Shown: positions 44,016 through 55,954 of the stretch, piece after piece
How the letters are laid out: every line of letters starts with the position of its first letter
Numbering within the stretch: the stretch's first letter is position 1
Origin: Podospora pseudocomata
Taxonomy: Eukaryota > Ascomycota > Sordariomycetes > Sordariales > Podosporaceae
Direction of reading: 5' to 3'
Length of the DNA: 64,000 nt
NCBI RefSeq assembly: GCF_035222375.1
Contig: NC_085891.1
Coordinates: 3,162,001-3,226,000 of the forward strand
The notes under the pieces: model-generated
The model's database searches: none
What the model was told of the DNA's origin: nothing
What the model saw: the letters and a program-made list of their open reading frames with translations, nothing else
Made by a program: the position numbers and the translations under genes

Positions 44016-47000
44016 GTTGACTGAGTGAGTGGGGATATCAACAGCGACTGACTGGCTTGTAGCGAAGGTCGTAGAGGACGGAAGCAACGAGGGTCTTATA
44101 AGTAACCTTAGCGAACGAGTTACTTGATGGCAGGGAGAAAGAACCTAAGAAATAGCCGGTTGGTATCACGAGTGACTGCGAGGAGGCTGGTGATGGAGGT
44201 AGAGAAGGAAGCACGAGGGAAACCGGGAGGCAGGATGTTTATACACAACGAGGGCAACACCCCGGTTGAGGTGGTAGCATGGGAGCGAGGGACGGCGGAG
44301 ATGCCATGACATCCTGCTGCTGTCCAACAAAGACGCTTGAGACAAGCCCACTGGACTGCGTGGTGCCGGCCATGGAGGATGGAGAGTGGAGACTTGAAAG
44401 GTCGCAAAACTGGACAAATGGATGGAGCTTCTCCTCCCGCGAACTGTGAGGTTGGGCAGATGCCCGCACTTCCGCCCTAGTTGGAAGACTGAAATCGAAG
44501 TACCTGAGCGAGCACCACCCACCACAGCTCTGGTTGGCCAGTAAGGCCACTTGCTGGGTCATGCAGGAAGAGACCGCTCAGTCCAGGAGGAGGCTAACAG
44601 CAAGATTCTTGACACATTGTACCCAAGTACATAGCAGAGTCGCATGTATGTAGGTCCTTGCGCTGCATGTGCAGTGCTTGTGTCTGTGCCAACCCCCCTG
44701 CGCACCACCTAGGAAGAGCATACAAGTAAGTAATCGCGAGAAAAAAAAACCGATTTCGGCTGACTCGAGCAACCAACGGATAGAGGCGGCCGCAATGGGT
44801 GCCCGTAGAGTCCTCAGGCAAGCATAGGGAGAAAAGAAGAAAGCTGCACTTGTGCTTGTTTCAGAAGACAGAGCTGCAGCGGCACGGCAGCTTGCAGCCA
44901 TTGGGATTCCCACGGCTTTGCCATCTGTGCTTATTCATAATGTTATCGTCCTTTTAGGGTCTGCCAACAAGGCCCAACTCTTTGCGTGAGAAACAGAAGC
45001 GAGGGTGGTGTAAGCCTGGAAGTGGCCGTCAAGGCGGTTGACGTTGGGGGGGGTAACGGGACTCCACCAAGTGATGGCAGGGGTTGCGGCTGACCCCTGA
45101 CCGTCTGTTGTCTGTGGATTTCTTGGGACGATCTCGACCCCTGCCAATGACATCGTTTCCCCTCGGGGCGATGACGGTAGCTCGCCAAGCCCCTGCGTCG
45201 AGACTTGGCGCTCTTCTTGGTCTTCTTGGCCCTGCCTTGACGTGTTTCCGGCCATGACCAGACCTCGCTGTCGACCGGGCCGACAGTTGACCGATTCGGG
45301 CGAAGCTTGCGTCTAATCTGGGAAACAACACATTCTGTCTTGGAGCTATTGACGCTGTTTATGTGCCCTTCAGCTTTTGTTGTCAGAAACCGTGTCTAGG
45401 GTGGCTGTCTGCAGCACAAACTCTTGCATGCCCAGTCTGTAGTGTAGGGCCCTGCATCTCGTCCATGCCGGAAGGGCGGTGATGGACAGGAAAAACTGGC
45501 GATGGGCAGCCGGTTCTGATGGCACAGAGTGCGGGGCATTCGACCGCGCACCGAGCGGATCAGGGCAGAGGGAGGAACGGACCTGTTGCCCTCGTTGACT
45601 GTTTACCGTCCTGTGGTGTAGGTACAGTACTTGTCGTGGCTGACCGCTCGCTGGCTGATTTGTTGCCCGGCCGAATGCTTGTAGATCAGGCGTGTGCTTG
45701 TCTGTCATGAACCTGCTTCTCCAGAGGATGCATGCCGCCACGGCCGCTTCTCTGTTCGTGTTGAGAGAGGCTAGTGCGGGCAGCTCCTCGATCTGCAGGT
45801 TCGACAACTTGACGTGGGGACGGCTCGCTCTCCCACACGTAATTCACGGCTCGTGCGATATTAATGCGACCAAACCTCCTCCCCTCACTATCGACCCTTT
45901 TCGTGCCGAGGGGTCAGAGGTGTTCATGGCGTCATACCCGAGAAATCAACCAGCTGGACCACGGACGCTGGCTCGGTTTACCGGCACTGGGGCGACAACG
46001 GCACGCCATTGGACCGTGGGGTCAACCCCCAGTAAACAGATCCCGATCGCACATGGGCGGGGCTGGACCTAGATGGACTAGGACCTAAGAGCTGTCACAG
46101 AGCACATCCCGCCTTTGTGCAAGTCGGATCCGAGTTGCTTGTGTCCAGGTTGTATGCCCTCGGGAGGGCTCACTTGTGCCATGTTTGCTGCTGCTTTGTC
46201 AGATGGTAGTTGCGAGATGTCCGAATGCTGCATATCAGAACAACAAAATCAAGGACAAGACTCGTCGACTCGAAGTTTCCACTGCATCGTGTCTCCAACT
46301 TGCTAGCAATTGGCTGGGCTTCCTGGGTGCATATGCAAGGTGAGTCCCCATGTCGTATCTCGAGCCCCCCAAGCGAAGAGGCGTGTTCGTCGAACCAATT
46401 CCGTGGTCAGAACGAGAGGCAGATGTTGCGGGTGGTGGTTGACGAAGTCAGTCCACCTCTGCTTATCTCAAGGTCGGCCACTGTCGACAGGTGCCAGCGA
46501 AGATGTTACGATCCTTGGCGGCCAAATAGCGACGACCGGCCTGGCACAGTAGAGTCGGCCACGGGAAGAAGGGAGATAGACGGGACCACCCTACCTTTCA
46601 ACTGTTTCCCTTGCCCCTTGAGGGTGACGGTTCCAGCGACCTGGTGATAAAAGTTTCACGAAGATGCTAGAGTTACACCACAGCATGGTTAGGTTGAAAT
46701 ATGTGCTGGCTGCTTCACGTGCCGTTCTATTGTGAGGTGCAAAGTAGCTCGAAATAGGTAACCCGTTGAGACATCACACATGTGTAAGTCGAGAGTCGGG
46801 TGTTTAGGTAACTGGAGAAAGCTGCAAGTCCCAGAAGGCTGCCAGAAAGATGGAGTACGAAAAGGGATCCACACACCCATTAGCCTCTCTTGGCGATAAT
46901 CTAATCTCAGCCACTTCCCCAGCCACCAAGCCACACCAACCCCAGCCACCAAGCCACACCACACCACCCTCGCTTCCCCACAGCCTGTGGTGCAAGCTTT

Positions 47001-47465
47001 CCGTTAATGCAACGTCAGAACAACTTTTGTGAGACCCAACATCAACCTGTGCCCGACCACTTCATCCGACCTCTCTCTCTTTTTTTTTCCTCTCTGACAG
47101 CATCGAGTTATTTTTTGCACCTCCTCCAGCAGGGTCCCCAACATGGCCGTGACAAGAAACCTTTCAGGATTTTAGACGGTGATCCTGAGGCACATGTTCG
47201 ATTCATGATGCAAGATTTCCAACGGCTGTCCAGGCCCACACACACTCGCAGCAAAAACCGGTATTTCATTGTAAGATCAACAGTGATATCTCACATGAGG
47301 AGCCTCAATTCTTCCCGTTCGAGCCGACCTCGTATTTGTCCAGTTTTCGACAGCAGCTCTATGCAGTCATCCACCCATATTCGATGGCTTGCATATCGGA
47401 GAATGTACATTCTGGTCCAATCATTGGTTATTGCAGGTCGGTTCACGTTCCATTTCTCATATGGA
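44016..47465. other. 3.4-kb gap without a recognisable gene
   Basis: Promoter of the wall-protein gene on the left, then mixed sequence. Open frames such as 44935-45255 (minus, 106 codons) and 46210-46647 (plus) show no family features. Confidence 0.45.
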
Positions 47466-47660
47466 CTATGATGCATTCTCACCCAGCCTCAACAACTCGC
47501 TATAATGCTCGGGATCTAGCCACACTCTGATGCCATCAACATCTGAAAGATTGTCAAACCAAAGTTCCTGGCGTCGTCCGGTAACAGGATAAGCTTCCAA
47601 GAATTCTGAGCTACTATCACCTCTTCGGATTGAAATGATATATCTCCCTGAAATTCTTCA
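47466..47660 (-). pseudogene. Protein-like frame, unrecognised relic
   Basis: A minus-strand segment preceded by an AATTTCAG acceptor reads about 60 codons with protein-like composition (SSEFLEAYPVTGRRQELWF, then VDGIRVWLDPEHYSELLRLG) to a TAG at 47466-47468. I do not recognise the family; neighbouring upstream exons are uncertain. Confidence 0.25.
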
Positions 47661-48420
47661 GAAGCCAGACAAAAAAAGGCAAAGACAGATTAGAATTCCC
47701 TCGCCAATATGCCGCAAGGCCTACTGTACCATGGGAACCACACCTGAAAAATGTGCGTCCCATTAGCAACTCTGCTTCACCTCCATGCAGAACTGCCTGC
47801 TTGAATGGAACTTATAGCTTATACCTGAGGATGATACTGTTCAAAAGTTACGAGCCCATCCCTAAGCTGCACCCGACCCTGCAAGAGGACTCGTTCATGG
47901 CCTTGCGAGCCCCGTTCTTACACTTGACACCTTAATTATTTAGAAGCGCCACGCAATACATTTGCGGAGTGCTCATGTATCTGCTGTAATGTACAATTCC
48001 GTGGGGCCTCAACCTATAGCACCACAGGCGTTCTCACTTAACCCTTCAACTATATTAACTGTCAACCCGGTGCTCCATCCACTTCCAAATCCATTCCTAA
48101 ACCCACAACGCACAAAGTCCAACAAGCACGTCACAAACCAGCAGCATTAGAGACAAAGTGTAGCCATAAACAAATGGTTATAATATTGGGGTCAAGCCCC
48201 CTGCCCACCGGGCGAATCACCCAACCTATAAAAACAATACCAAAAACAAACCCACCACCCCCTAAGAAAAATATAAAATAACACCTACCCCAATAAAGCC
48301 AGCAAAAAAAAAAAACCCAAAACAAAACAATCCCACGGACAGCAACCCCCTTCCCCTTTTCCTCCCCCTATTCCAACAACATAAACAAAACAAACAAAAA
48401 TCACAACAAAAAAAAAAAAG
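47661..48420. other. A/C-skewed intergenic DNA
   Basis: From about 48170 to 48420 the plus strand is rich in A and C with poly-A runs, the mirror image of the T/G-skewed stretch at 39380-39610. No gene seen. Confidence 0.45.
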
Positions 48421-48422
48421 GA

Positions 48423-48698
48423 TTCGTCCTCCGGATCCTCAGAAATGTAAGTGTTCTTGATCCTATCCTTGGGGTAGTCGGCCGGGTCATAAATTCAAAG
48501 CAGAGGCAGCCGCGCTGGAGGTGTTGGTGGTGCTGGCGGTGGGGGTGCTTAGGAGAGGGCAACCTCTCAAACTCGGGCTCCTCGTCTATTTATATTGGAC
48601 CAAGTTAGACGAGTACAGACGACAAAGACACACATCAACTAACTGGCTTGGCGCCGCGAGCGGCAGGTTCCCTGGGCGGGCGCTCCTTTGGGAGGCAT
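48423..48698 (-). CDS. Possible small two-exon gene or 5' gene fragment
   Basis: Minus-strand ATG 48698 follows a C/T-rich leader and an A-rich start context. Exon 1 (48698-48644) encodes MPPKGAPAQGTCRSRRQ. Donor GTTAGT, branch GTCTAAC and acceptor AAATAG (48586-48587) join in frame to an acidic exon (EEPEFERLPSPKHPHRQ). Past about 48500 a different frame is more protein-like (DPADYPKDRIKNTYISEDPE), so a frame change or decay is likely. Family unknown. Confidence 0.3.
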
Positions 48699-48949
48699 TT
48701 TTTTGATGGAAAAAACAGGGGCGCGAGTGAGCAAAGAACCAGAAACCGGGAGTGCGTGCAAGCGAGGAACAATAAAGGAAGGGGGGCCTTGTGAACGATG
48801 ATGGTGGTGGCTTGGGAACGGTGGTGGGTGGTATGCGAGGAAGCGAAGTTGAAAATACAACGAGAAAAGGGGCAAGTCTGGCGGTTGCACGGGTGATGGT
48901 TTGCTGACGCAAGGATAGAGGGTTTGCGAGCGCGGGAGGTGGTGAGTAG

Positions 48950-50513
48950 CACTCTCGATCACTGCAAAGAAGCCCACGTTCGTTGTGCTGTTTCCGCATA
49001 TCTGAAATGCTGAGAGTAAATGGATTATATCCGACCCCAGCTCAAGCTCAGTTATAATGGCCGTATTGTTGCGCCAGGCATGACATCCTTCATCAAGTGG
49101 AAGGTCATCCTCGGCTATGAAGGGCGTCTCTCTCCTTGAAGCTGTAGCGAAAGACGCAGGCCTGCGACGTCTCAACCGTCCAGCCCGAGCAGTTCCATAT
49201 TCCATCATCTCCAGTTTTGGCATTTTGATGGCAGCGTGGGCGGCCCAAAGGAGCAGCTGATTCTTTCTGATGTGCGAGCTTTCGGGGTGAAGGACCCTTG
49301 TTGTCAAAGCAAGACGCTTGAGGTTCGACCACTGAGGCTCCCACCCCACAAACCCATCTTCTAGGCGAAATTCATAACGGTGGTGGTGAAAAAGATCAAC
49401 GTCGAATGATGCAAAGAAATCCTCGGCGTCCGAATCCCACGAACTCGCCAAGGCTTCGAGGTCGTAACTCCCGACATCCAACGCAGCTCCGAAAATGTTA
49501 ACTGCGTCTGGAGGCTTATGGAAGCAATCCCACCCGTTAATCAAGAGGTTAAAATCCACATAAAAATAAAGCTTGATGACGCGGGTTTGTTGGGGCCTTC
49601 TGAAGACTTGAAAAAGGACGAGGTCGCACAGCTCTCTGAATTGCCTTTTGAATTGCGTTAGTTGACATAACTTTTAAAGCTGTGGGAGAAACCAAAGTAG
49701 GGAGAGGTAACATACCGTAAATTCTGCTCGTGTCATCATAAACTCCGTCCACCAGATTGAGACACCAAAACTCGAGCCTGAGGCGCTGCATACAAACAAA
49801 GCTCTCCCCAAGCAGCCTATAACGAACATATGGGTTCACTGCTCGATGAAACTGCCGGCGGAAGGTAAGTCCTGTGACAATCTCACACCGAGGGAGTCTT
49901 GATCGCCTTGCATCGGCCACCGCGCAACGGGCTGTTCCTAAAGTTCAAATACAACGGCTCTGTACCCATAAGTCGCGATCTAGCCTCAGCAGAGACGTGT
50001 CTGAGCATCAGAGCTCCAAGGTCATGCCTTTTGTTGGGTCCTAGTGTTCCACGAGTGCGTCTTTTCTCTTCCACCGAGACAGAATATCCAGTAATTGAAT
50101 GAGAGCCCTAGTGAATGTCGCGTTGTTGTTTTCCTGGGTGGTTGAGTCTTCGTCCTTCTGGCAGCATCGCATCCCTAAGTTGGCAGGAGCACACGCAACC
50201 AGAGGTAGCGAGTGCAGCCCAATCTATAAATGCGTCGGCCAGATACAAGCCGGCCAAAGTCGGGGAGGTCGTGCTGTGAGAGCGCCAGGTGGCGGAAGTT
50301 GATGGCTTCAAAGAAGTGTTGAAACTCTCTGTTAACAGCAGCGTATTTAGAACGATCCTTTGCAGGCTTGATGATTTGCCAGCTGGGTTATTGGATGGAT
50401 CCCACTGCTATCGGTTTCGATGGGGTGATTTAGTGAAGCGATTCCAGCACAAGTTGACGTATTTCTGCTGGTAACCGGGCCCAGTAGGGCCATACGCATA
50501 TGGAGGAGGACAT
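48950..50513 (-). pseudogene. DUF6546-like gene with F-box, copy 2, heavily decayed
   Basis: Minus strand from ATG 50513. The start reads WPYWARLPAEIRQLVLESL, an F-box-like beginning. Later parts are HFFEAINFRHLALSQHDLPD, RRIYRLGCTRYLWLRVLLP and TRALIQLLDILSRWKRKD. Next come CEIVTGLTFRRQFHRAVNP, an intron region near 49720, then LKRLALTTRVLHPESSHIR and MPKLEMMEY. In-frame stops include two TAA soon after the F-box, a TAG after LLPT, and TAG/TGA around 50025-50050, with at least one frame change. The C-terminal 70-80 residues seen in copy 1 are missing: similarity ends near 48960 and another frame takes over. Several stops equal CAA or CAG changed to TAA or TAG. Confidence 0.65.
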
Positions 50514-51360
50514 GGTATATTCGCAAGCCTTTATCTTTTGGCAGGTCAAGGTATGTTTCGGGCTGCAGAGTCGGATGTTAAACGTAAAAGGAAATTTATG
50601 GTAAATCGGAGGCGGTGTACGAAGTCCTGACAAAATACAGTTTGGCTGACCAGAGCGGTTGACTACGAATTTTGTGTTGGCTATGCCGACCATGTGGCTT
50701 GCTCTGCCATAACTTGTATTCTCGCGTTCGAGCGTCAAGACTGCCTACGAAGATGTTTGCGTTCTACTAGCCACAACCGCCGCCCTCTTTGCCTTATGAC
50801 ATCTCGAGCAGCACCAACAACAAGCCCTGGTACCCTCGCCTACTGCTACTACTCAAGCCTCAAGCCTATAATTGGCTGCCCCCGGAGCATAATGGTTTTT
50901 TACGGTGCTGAATGCTCTCTTTAATGAGTGTAGACGTTGTTAAACCGGGCTCCAAAGCCGAAAGGCATCCAAGGGAGGCTTTCCATGGCTTGGACGGTGC
51001 TAATATCTCAAAAGGCCTCACTACAATGAGAGTAGACACTATAAACCCATATGGTGTGTAAGGGTGCTGGTGTTGATGAGGTTGTTGTAGATGAAAGATC
51101 ATGGTGGTGAAACACATCCCAATAAACCATCGAACAGTAGTAGAATGCTTTCTCTTTTTTCCCATCTCCCATTAATCCAAACAAAAATGCAAAAATGCGA
51201 CGACGCCTATGCCTACCCACCGTCAACACATAAGACAGACCTTGCGAAAATGTAACACTACAAGTACACGAATAAACTTTCAATATTCCGACGAGCTGCC
51301 GCCTTTTCGAGCACGTCCGTTATATCTGTTCTAAAGAACATCGTCTGTTGGTGTTGTTGG

Positions 51361-51396
<36 letters not shown>

Positions 51397-51509
51397 CCTT
51401 TTACCCCACCTCCCCCTTTCACCACCATCCTTCTTCCCTACTTCATATCCACATTATATACCACCTTCCCTTCCTCATTACTCTCCCCCCCCTACCCAAA
51501 AGAGATAAT
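50514..51509. other. Intergenic region
   Basis: Upstream of pseudogene copy 2 and downstream of the seven-TM gene. Includes a TTG-type trinucleotide run at about 51346-51393. No gene recognised. Confidence 0.5.
51346..51393. repeat. (GTT)n trinucleotide tract
   Basis: About 15 mostly perfect GTT units just 3' of the seven-TM gene. Confidence 0.9.
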
Positions 51510-53349
51510 CTATTTCCTCCCCCTCACCAACTTAGCCTCCTCCTCACTATCATCATCCTCATCATCACTCGAAAACTTATCCCCATCCTCCCCAACCGCA
51601 AAAATCGTCTCCCCATCAAACGAGTCCCTCTCTGGACTGGCCTTCCTCTGCTGCTGCTGCTGCCCCTGCCCAGAAGACGAAGAAGCAACCCCACTCTGCT
51701 GAGGTGGATGCAACACACCACCAGCCACACTCGCCCCAGCAAACCCTCTCTCCTGCTGCTGGTTCTTCCCAATCCTCTGCTCCTCATCCTCATCATCGCT
51801 CTCATCCGGATTCCCAATATCAAGATTGGCAATCTCAAACGTCCCGTCGTCCTCCTGCGCAATCTCGTCACTCATGGCGAAGCGCTTGTTGTTCGCCGTC
51901 GGCCTCCAGACATAGGCGATCCAGGCCACGTCGGCAAAGTAAACAATATTAAGCCAGCCGTCGAGAATGAACCACCTGCTCTTCCAGTGGAAGGGCACAA
52001 AATCCGGGTCGCTGGCCGAGGCAAAGGTGAAGGAGTTGAAGAAGAAGAAGGCAAAGATGACAATGATGGAGATCAGTATGCCCCACCACAGCTTCTTGTA
52101 CATGGTCTCCTTGACGTGCTGCTTGCGCTCGCGGAGGTCCTTAAGGGTGAAGTTGAGCGAGTTGAGGGTCCAGACGTAGAAGGCTGTGAGAGTGCCGGCC
52201 AGGGGGAAGACAATCAGGAGTACGAAGGGGCCTAATTGGGTTAGCTTGTGAGCTTCGACAAAGGGGTAGGACTCCTGGCTTACCGGCGTTATCGGGTGTT
52301 ATGACTAAACTTGTCACCGCATAGACAATGCCAAAGACAAAGTGCGCAATGGCGAGCCAGCGGACATAGATCATGGTCTTGCCGAGTGTGGGCTTGACGA
52401 CACCATAACCCATGCAGACGATCAGGAGCAGAAAGAACGAAAACGAGTTGCGCGCAGCGTTCAGGACGGCAACCACGACCAGCAAGATCTTGGACCCAAG
52501 ATTTGACCCATGTCTGTTGAGATAGTCTAGGTCTCGTTAGTGAAACAGTCCACCAGCAACATCATGACATGCTCACCATAGAATCCCCATGTCATCAACA
52601 TCTCCACGACGAGGAAGATGAGGATTGCTGTAATATAGTTCTGCACAGCCAAGATATCGGTGCGATGCTGATAGTAGAGAAAGCCCCAGTACACCAACAC
52701 CAGCGCATAGAGGATCGTTATTCCTCCATAAAACGGCAGCTTCGGGATCTGTGTGGCCGGGAGCTCTCCATATGCGTTTCTAAACTCCACGATAGCCTCG
52801 TAATCATTGTCAGTAAACTGATCGGTAATGACGCAGTAGTAACCAGTCTTGGTGATGGGGTAGTTGATCGGGCTCGCTTTCTTGAGGTGGACGGCCTTGG
52901 TGAGGATCAAGTTTTCGGACTTTTCGGTAGCGTTTGGCGCGAGAATGAATTCACCCAGCTGGGCCTCCTTGCAGTATCCCATCTCGACATCCTTCGGCCG
53001 GCAGATGGCTTCCCTACCGCCACCCTCTTGTCCCACGCCGATGTAGTCTGTGTCCTTCCATTCCACAATCAGGAGACTGGTGATCGGATCGGGTCCCGAG
53101 TCCTTGCCGACGTCGGTGAACTTGACGAGGATAAAGGGGTCGACGGGGCCGCCCCAGGCTTGCTTATCGTACATGCCGGCACATCGTTGCCTGTTTTCGT
53201 CTGTCTGGTCCTATTATTCCGGCGCATTGTTAGCTCATGGCTAGAGAACAAAGCTGGCAGAGCACAGTGCTCACCAATGCGATCTCCAACGCCTTGGCAG
53301 TCCATGCGGACGACGCCAGTAGGAATAAAGTGGATGCCCAACCCCTCAT
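51510..53349 (-). CDS. Ptm1/GPR107-like seven-TM protein (GOST family)
   Basis: Probable Golgi/endosomal seven-TM protein with a luminal N-terminal domain. Exons 53349-53275, 53210-52577, 52526-52284 and 52231-51510 give 557 residues. The first exon is a signal peptide (MRGWASTLFLLASSAWT). The luminal domain contains Cys pairs (RCAGMYDKQAWGGPVDP, AICRPKDVEMGYCKEA, GYYCVITDQF) and ends near IPKLPFYGGITILYALVLVY, the start of the seven-TM part. Next are YITAILIFLVVEMLMTWGFY, LLLIVCMGYGVVKPTLGK and AHFVFGIVYAVTSLVI. The last TM pair is followed by LWWGILISIIVIFAFFFF and FILDGWLNIVYFADVAWIAY. The tail is acidic, Gln/Ser-rich and cytosolic. All four joins keep frame. Confidence 0.88.
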
Positions 53350-53919
53350 GGTGGGTGGTGATGTCGTGTGTGTCTGGCTGTCGTCGAATGTCGGTTCGGG
53401 TTGATGTTAAACAGCGAGCGTACGTGTCCCGATGTGGTCTAGAAAGTTGAAGCGGCGAATTGCACCATGGATTCGACCGTCTCGCGCTTCAGTGTCTGGT
53501 GGCTGCTTTCGTCGGGTGAGACTTGAGTTTCGTCTTGATAAGAAAAAAAAGAGGTCGATTTTCAAAAAGTTTAAGATGCAGGCCAGGTTGAAGTTGGAGA
53601 TGGGCTGCTACTGCACTGATCACTGTCTGGGGTGCGCTGGTCGACGTTGCGCAAGCTCCCTGCTCCAACGGGCACCCACTGTATGAAACGCAGCTGGAGC
53701 CAATCAGCACACTGTGCCGTGCGAGGCGTCATCGCCAACTGCGAGCTGAACCCCTGGCCCCCTGTCAGATTCAGTTAGTGAATTGGCCAGCCGATAAGAT
53801 AAGAGGTGTGCCTGACAACCTTCTGGAAATCAACAATTGTTTTGTTTGCTCCCGTCCCGCCATCTCTACGTCACACCCCAATCACCAGTGACCACCCCCC
53901 AACCAAACTTGTCGCAAAG
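53350..53919. other. Divergent promoter region, seven-TM gene and U-box cyclophilin
   Basis: The two genes start in opposite directions here. C/A-rich leader on the right; no gene seen. Confidence 0.6.
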
Positions 53920-55670
53920 ATGGGTAAAGGAACGGACAAGTTATATATCACCCATTCCGAGTGGTCATCCGCCGATGCCTACGGCGCCAGTGTCGGCGCA
54001 AATGCAGGATCACGCGCGCAACGAACTGGAGCGCATGCGAGCTTCAAGCGCCTTCCCTTCAACTTTTGCGCCGCCAGTCTCCAACCCTTCAAGAACCCAG
54101 TTTGCACCGCCGACGGCACCATCTTCGACGTCGAAGTCATCAGCGCCTGGCTCGAAAAGAAAGGAACGAACCCCGTCGACGGCAAACCACTCTCCGCCAA
54201 GGACCTGATCAAGCTCAACTTTGCGCGCAACGCCGACACCAACGACAGCAACGATCGCAATGGCATCCCCACCGACGGCAAAGGCGACTTCATCGACCCC
54301 GTCACCTTCAAGGTCTTCACCGACAACACCCACATCGTTGCGATCCGCCACGGCAATTACGCCAACGTTTTTGCGTGGGAAACCGTCGAGCGGATGAACA
54401 TCAAGCCCAAAATGTGGCGCGACCTCGTCGACGACGCCGAGTTCGGTCGCAAAGACATCATCACCTTGCAAGACCCCCAAAACGCCGCCAGCCGTGATCT
54501 CAGCCAGTTTAAACATATTCAAGACGGCGAGGAAGCCGCACTCACACCAGAACAAGCCGAAACCCGCAAGGAAAGCGGCATCAACATCGACGCCCTGGGA
54601 AGAATAGGGGATAAAGTCCTCCGCGCAAAAGAAGCCGTCGCCCGCGCCCGTGAGGCTCGCCAGTCGGCATCAGACATCAACCAATCCGCCTCCTCCAAAA
54701 CCCTCACCAAATCTTCTTCCTCCACCACCACCCCGCGCCAATCCCTCATCCAAGAAAATCAAAAACCCTCCAACTCGGCAATCTACACCACCGGTGCCGC
54801 CGCCGCCTCCTTCACCTCCACCGGCCTCACCCCTTCCACTTCCGGCTCGCTAGCCCTCCTCTCAGAAGAAGAATACCTCCTCAAACCCCGCCGCCTCTCC
54901 AACAGTAAACACCCCGCCTACGTCCGCATTTCCACCACCTTGGGGGACCTAACCCTAGAACTCCTCCCCGAATTCGCCCCCAAAGCCGTCTGGAACTTTT
55001 TGCGCTTATCCCAGAAAGGATACTACAATAACACACTTTTTCATAGAAACATCAAAAATTTCATGATCCAAGGTGGTGATCCCACTGGTACGGGGAGAGG
55101 TGGGACGAGTATATGGAAGAAGACGTTTAATGACGAGCTGGAGGGTCCGTTGAAGCATGATAAACGCGGGGTGGTGAGCATGGCAAATAAGGGGAAGAAC
55201 ACGAACAGCAGTCAGTTTTTTATCACCTATCGGGAGGCGAGGCATTTGGACAGGAAGCACACCGTTTTTGGGAGGGTGGTTGATTCGGAGGGGACACTAG
55301 CAAAAATGGAGGGGGCGAGGGTGGCGGGGGATAGTAGGCCTTTGGAGGATATCAAGATCAAGGAGGTGGTGGTATTGGTGGATTGTTTTGAGGAGTTTTT
55401 GAGGGAGAAGGGGAGAAGGAGAGGGAGGAGGAGAAGAAGAAGGAGGTGGAGAGGAAGGGGGGGACGGAGGATGATAGGACTACTTGGACGGGGAAGAGGT
55501 TGAGGGGGGGAGGAGGGGGGTGGGAAGGGGGGGTGGGCAAGTATTTGAAGGAGGTGAAGGGACAGAGACAAGAGGGGGAGGGGGAAGGGGAGACGGATAC
55601 TTGGGAGGAACCGGTGAAGAAGAAGACGAGGGTGCGGGGAGGGGGGTTTGGGAATTTTGATGGGTGGTGA
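53920..55670 (+). CDS. U-box peptidyl-prolyl isomerase (PPIL2/CYP8), one frameshift
   Basis: Nuclear cyclophilin joined to a U-box, linked to the spliceosome and ubiquitin transfer. One long exon from ATG 53920. The N-terminus MGKGTDKLYITHSEWSSADAY is a family signature. The U-box covers about residues 42-115 (LPFNFCAASLQPFKNPVC, TIFDVEVISAWL), followed by a second conserved block (GDFIDPVTFKVFTDNTHIVA). After a Ser/Thr-rich linker the cyclophilin domain spans about residues 335-490 (LTLELLPEFAPKAVWNFL, LFHRNIKNFMIQGGDPTG, SQFFITYREARHLDRKH, HTVFGRVV). The frame then turns Arg-rich and stops at 55503. The expected acidic/basic tail (GGTEDDRTTWTGKRLRGG, VGKYLKEVK, GGGFGNFDGW) reads in the next frame to 55670. 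One missing base in the GGGG run near 55413 accounts for this. Confidence 0.85.
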
Positions 55671-55954
55671 TTATGGGTGGAAAAAGCATTGTTGGCGTTT
55701 GGGGGTTACCTGAACAATGCGAATGATTCATGTGTATATGTTGGCAGGAAAAGCGGCAATAAAATTAAAATTTTTGTCACACTGCAAGAAGTGGCTTTTG
55801 TAATAAATCTTTCGAGATTTCATGACTTCAGGTCATCATCACATCTGCGTTTCTCATCAGCGGCAGCGGCCATAATAATATACAAAAAAAAAAACAAATG
55901 TACAAGAATTTCATATAGTCTGGTATCATTCATCATCTTTTCCCCTTCCATTCT
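55671..55954. other. Short convergent 3' gap
   Basis: AT-rich 3' flanks of the cyclophilin and Zn2Cys6 genes; nothing else seen. Confidence 0.6.

Noticed and set aside
42906-44024. A 372-codon plus-strand Gly/Asp/Ser-rich frame
   Set aside because: Antisense of the Thr/Val-rich wall-protein repeats, which have a signal peptide, intron and GPI tail on the minus strand.
48205-48235. Short resemblance to the 3' part of 5S rRNA (complement strand)
   Set aside because: Only a few bases around GGTTGGGTGA agree; the rest of the 5S sequence is absent.
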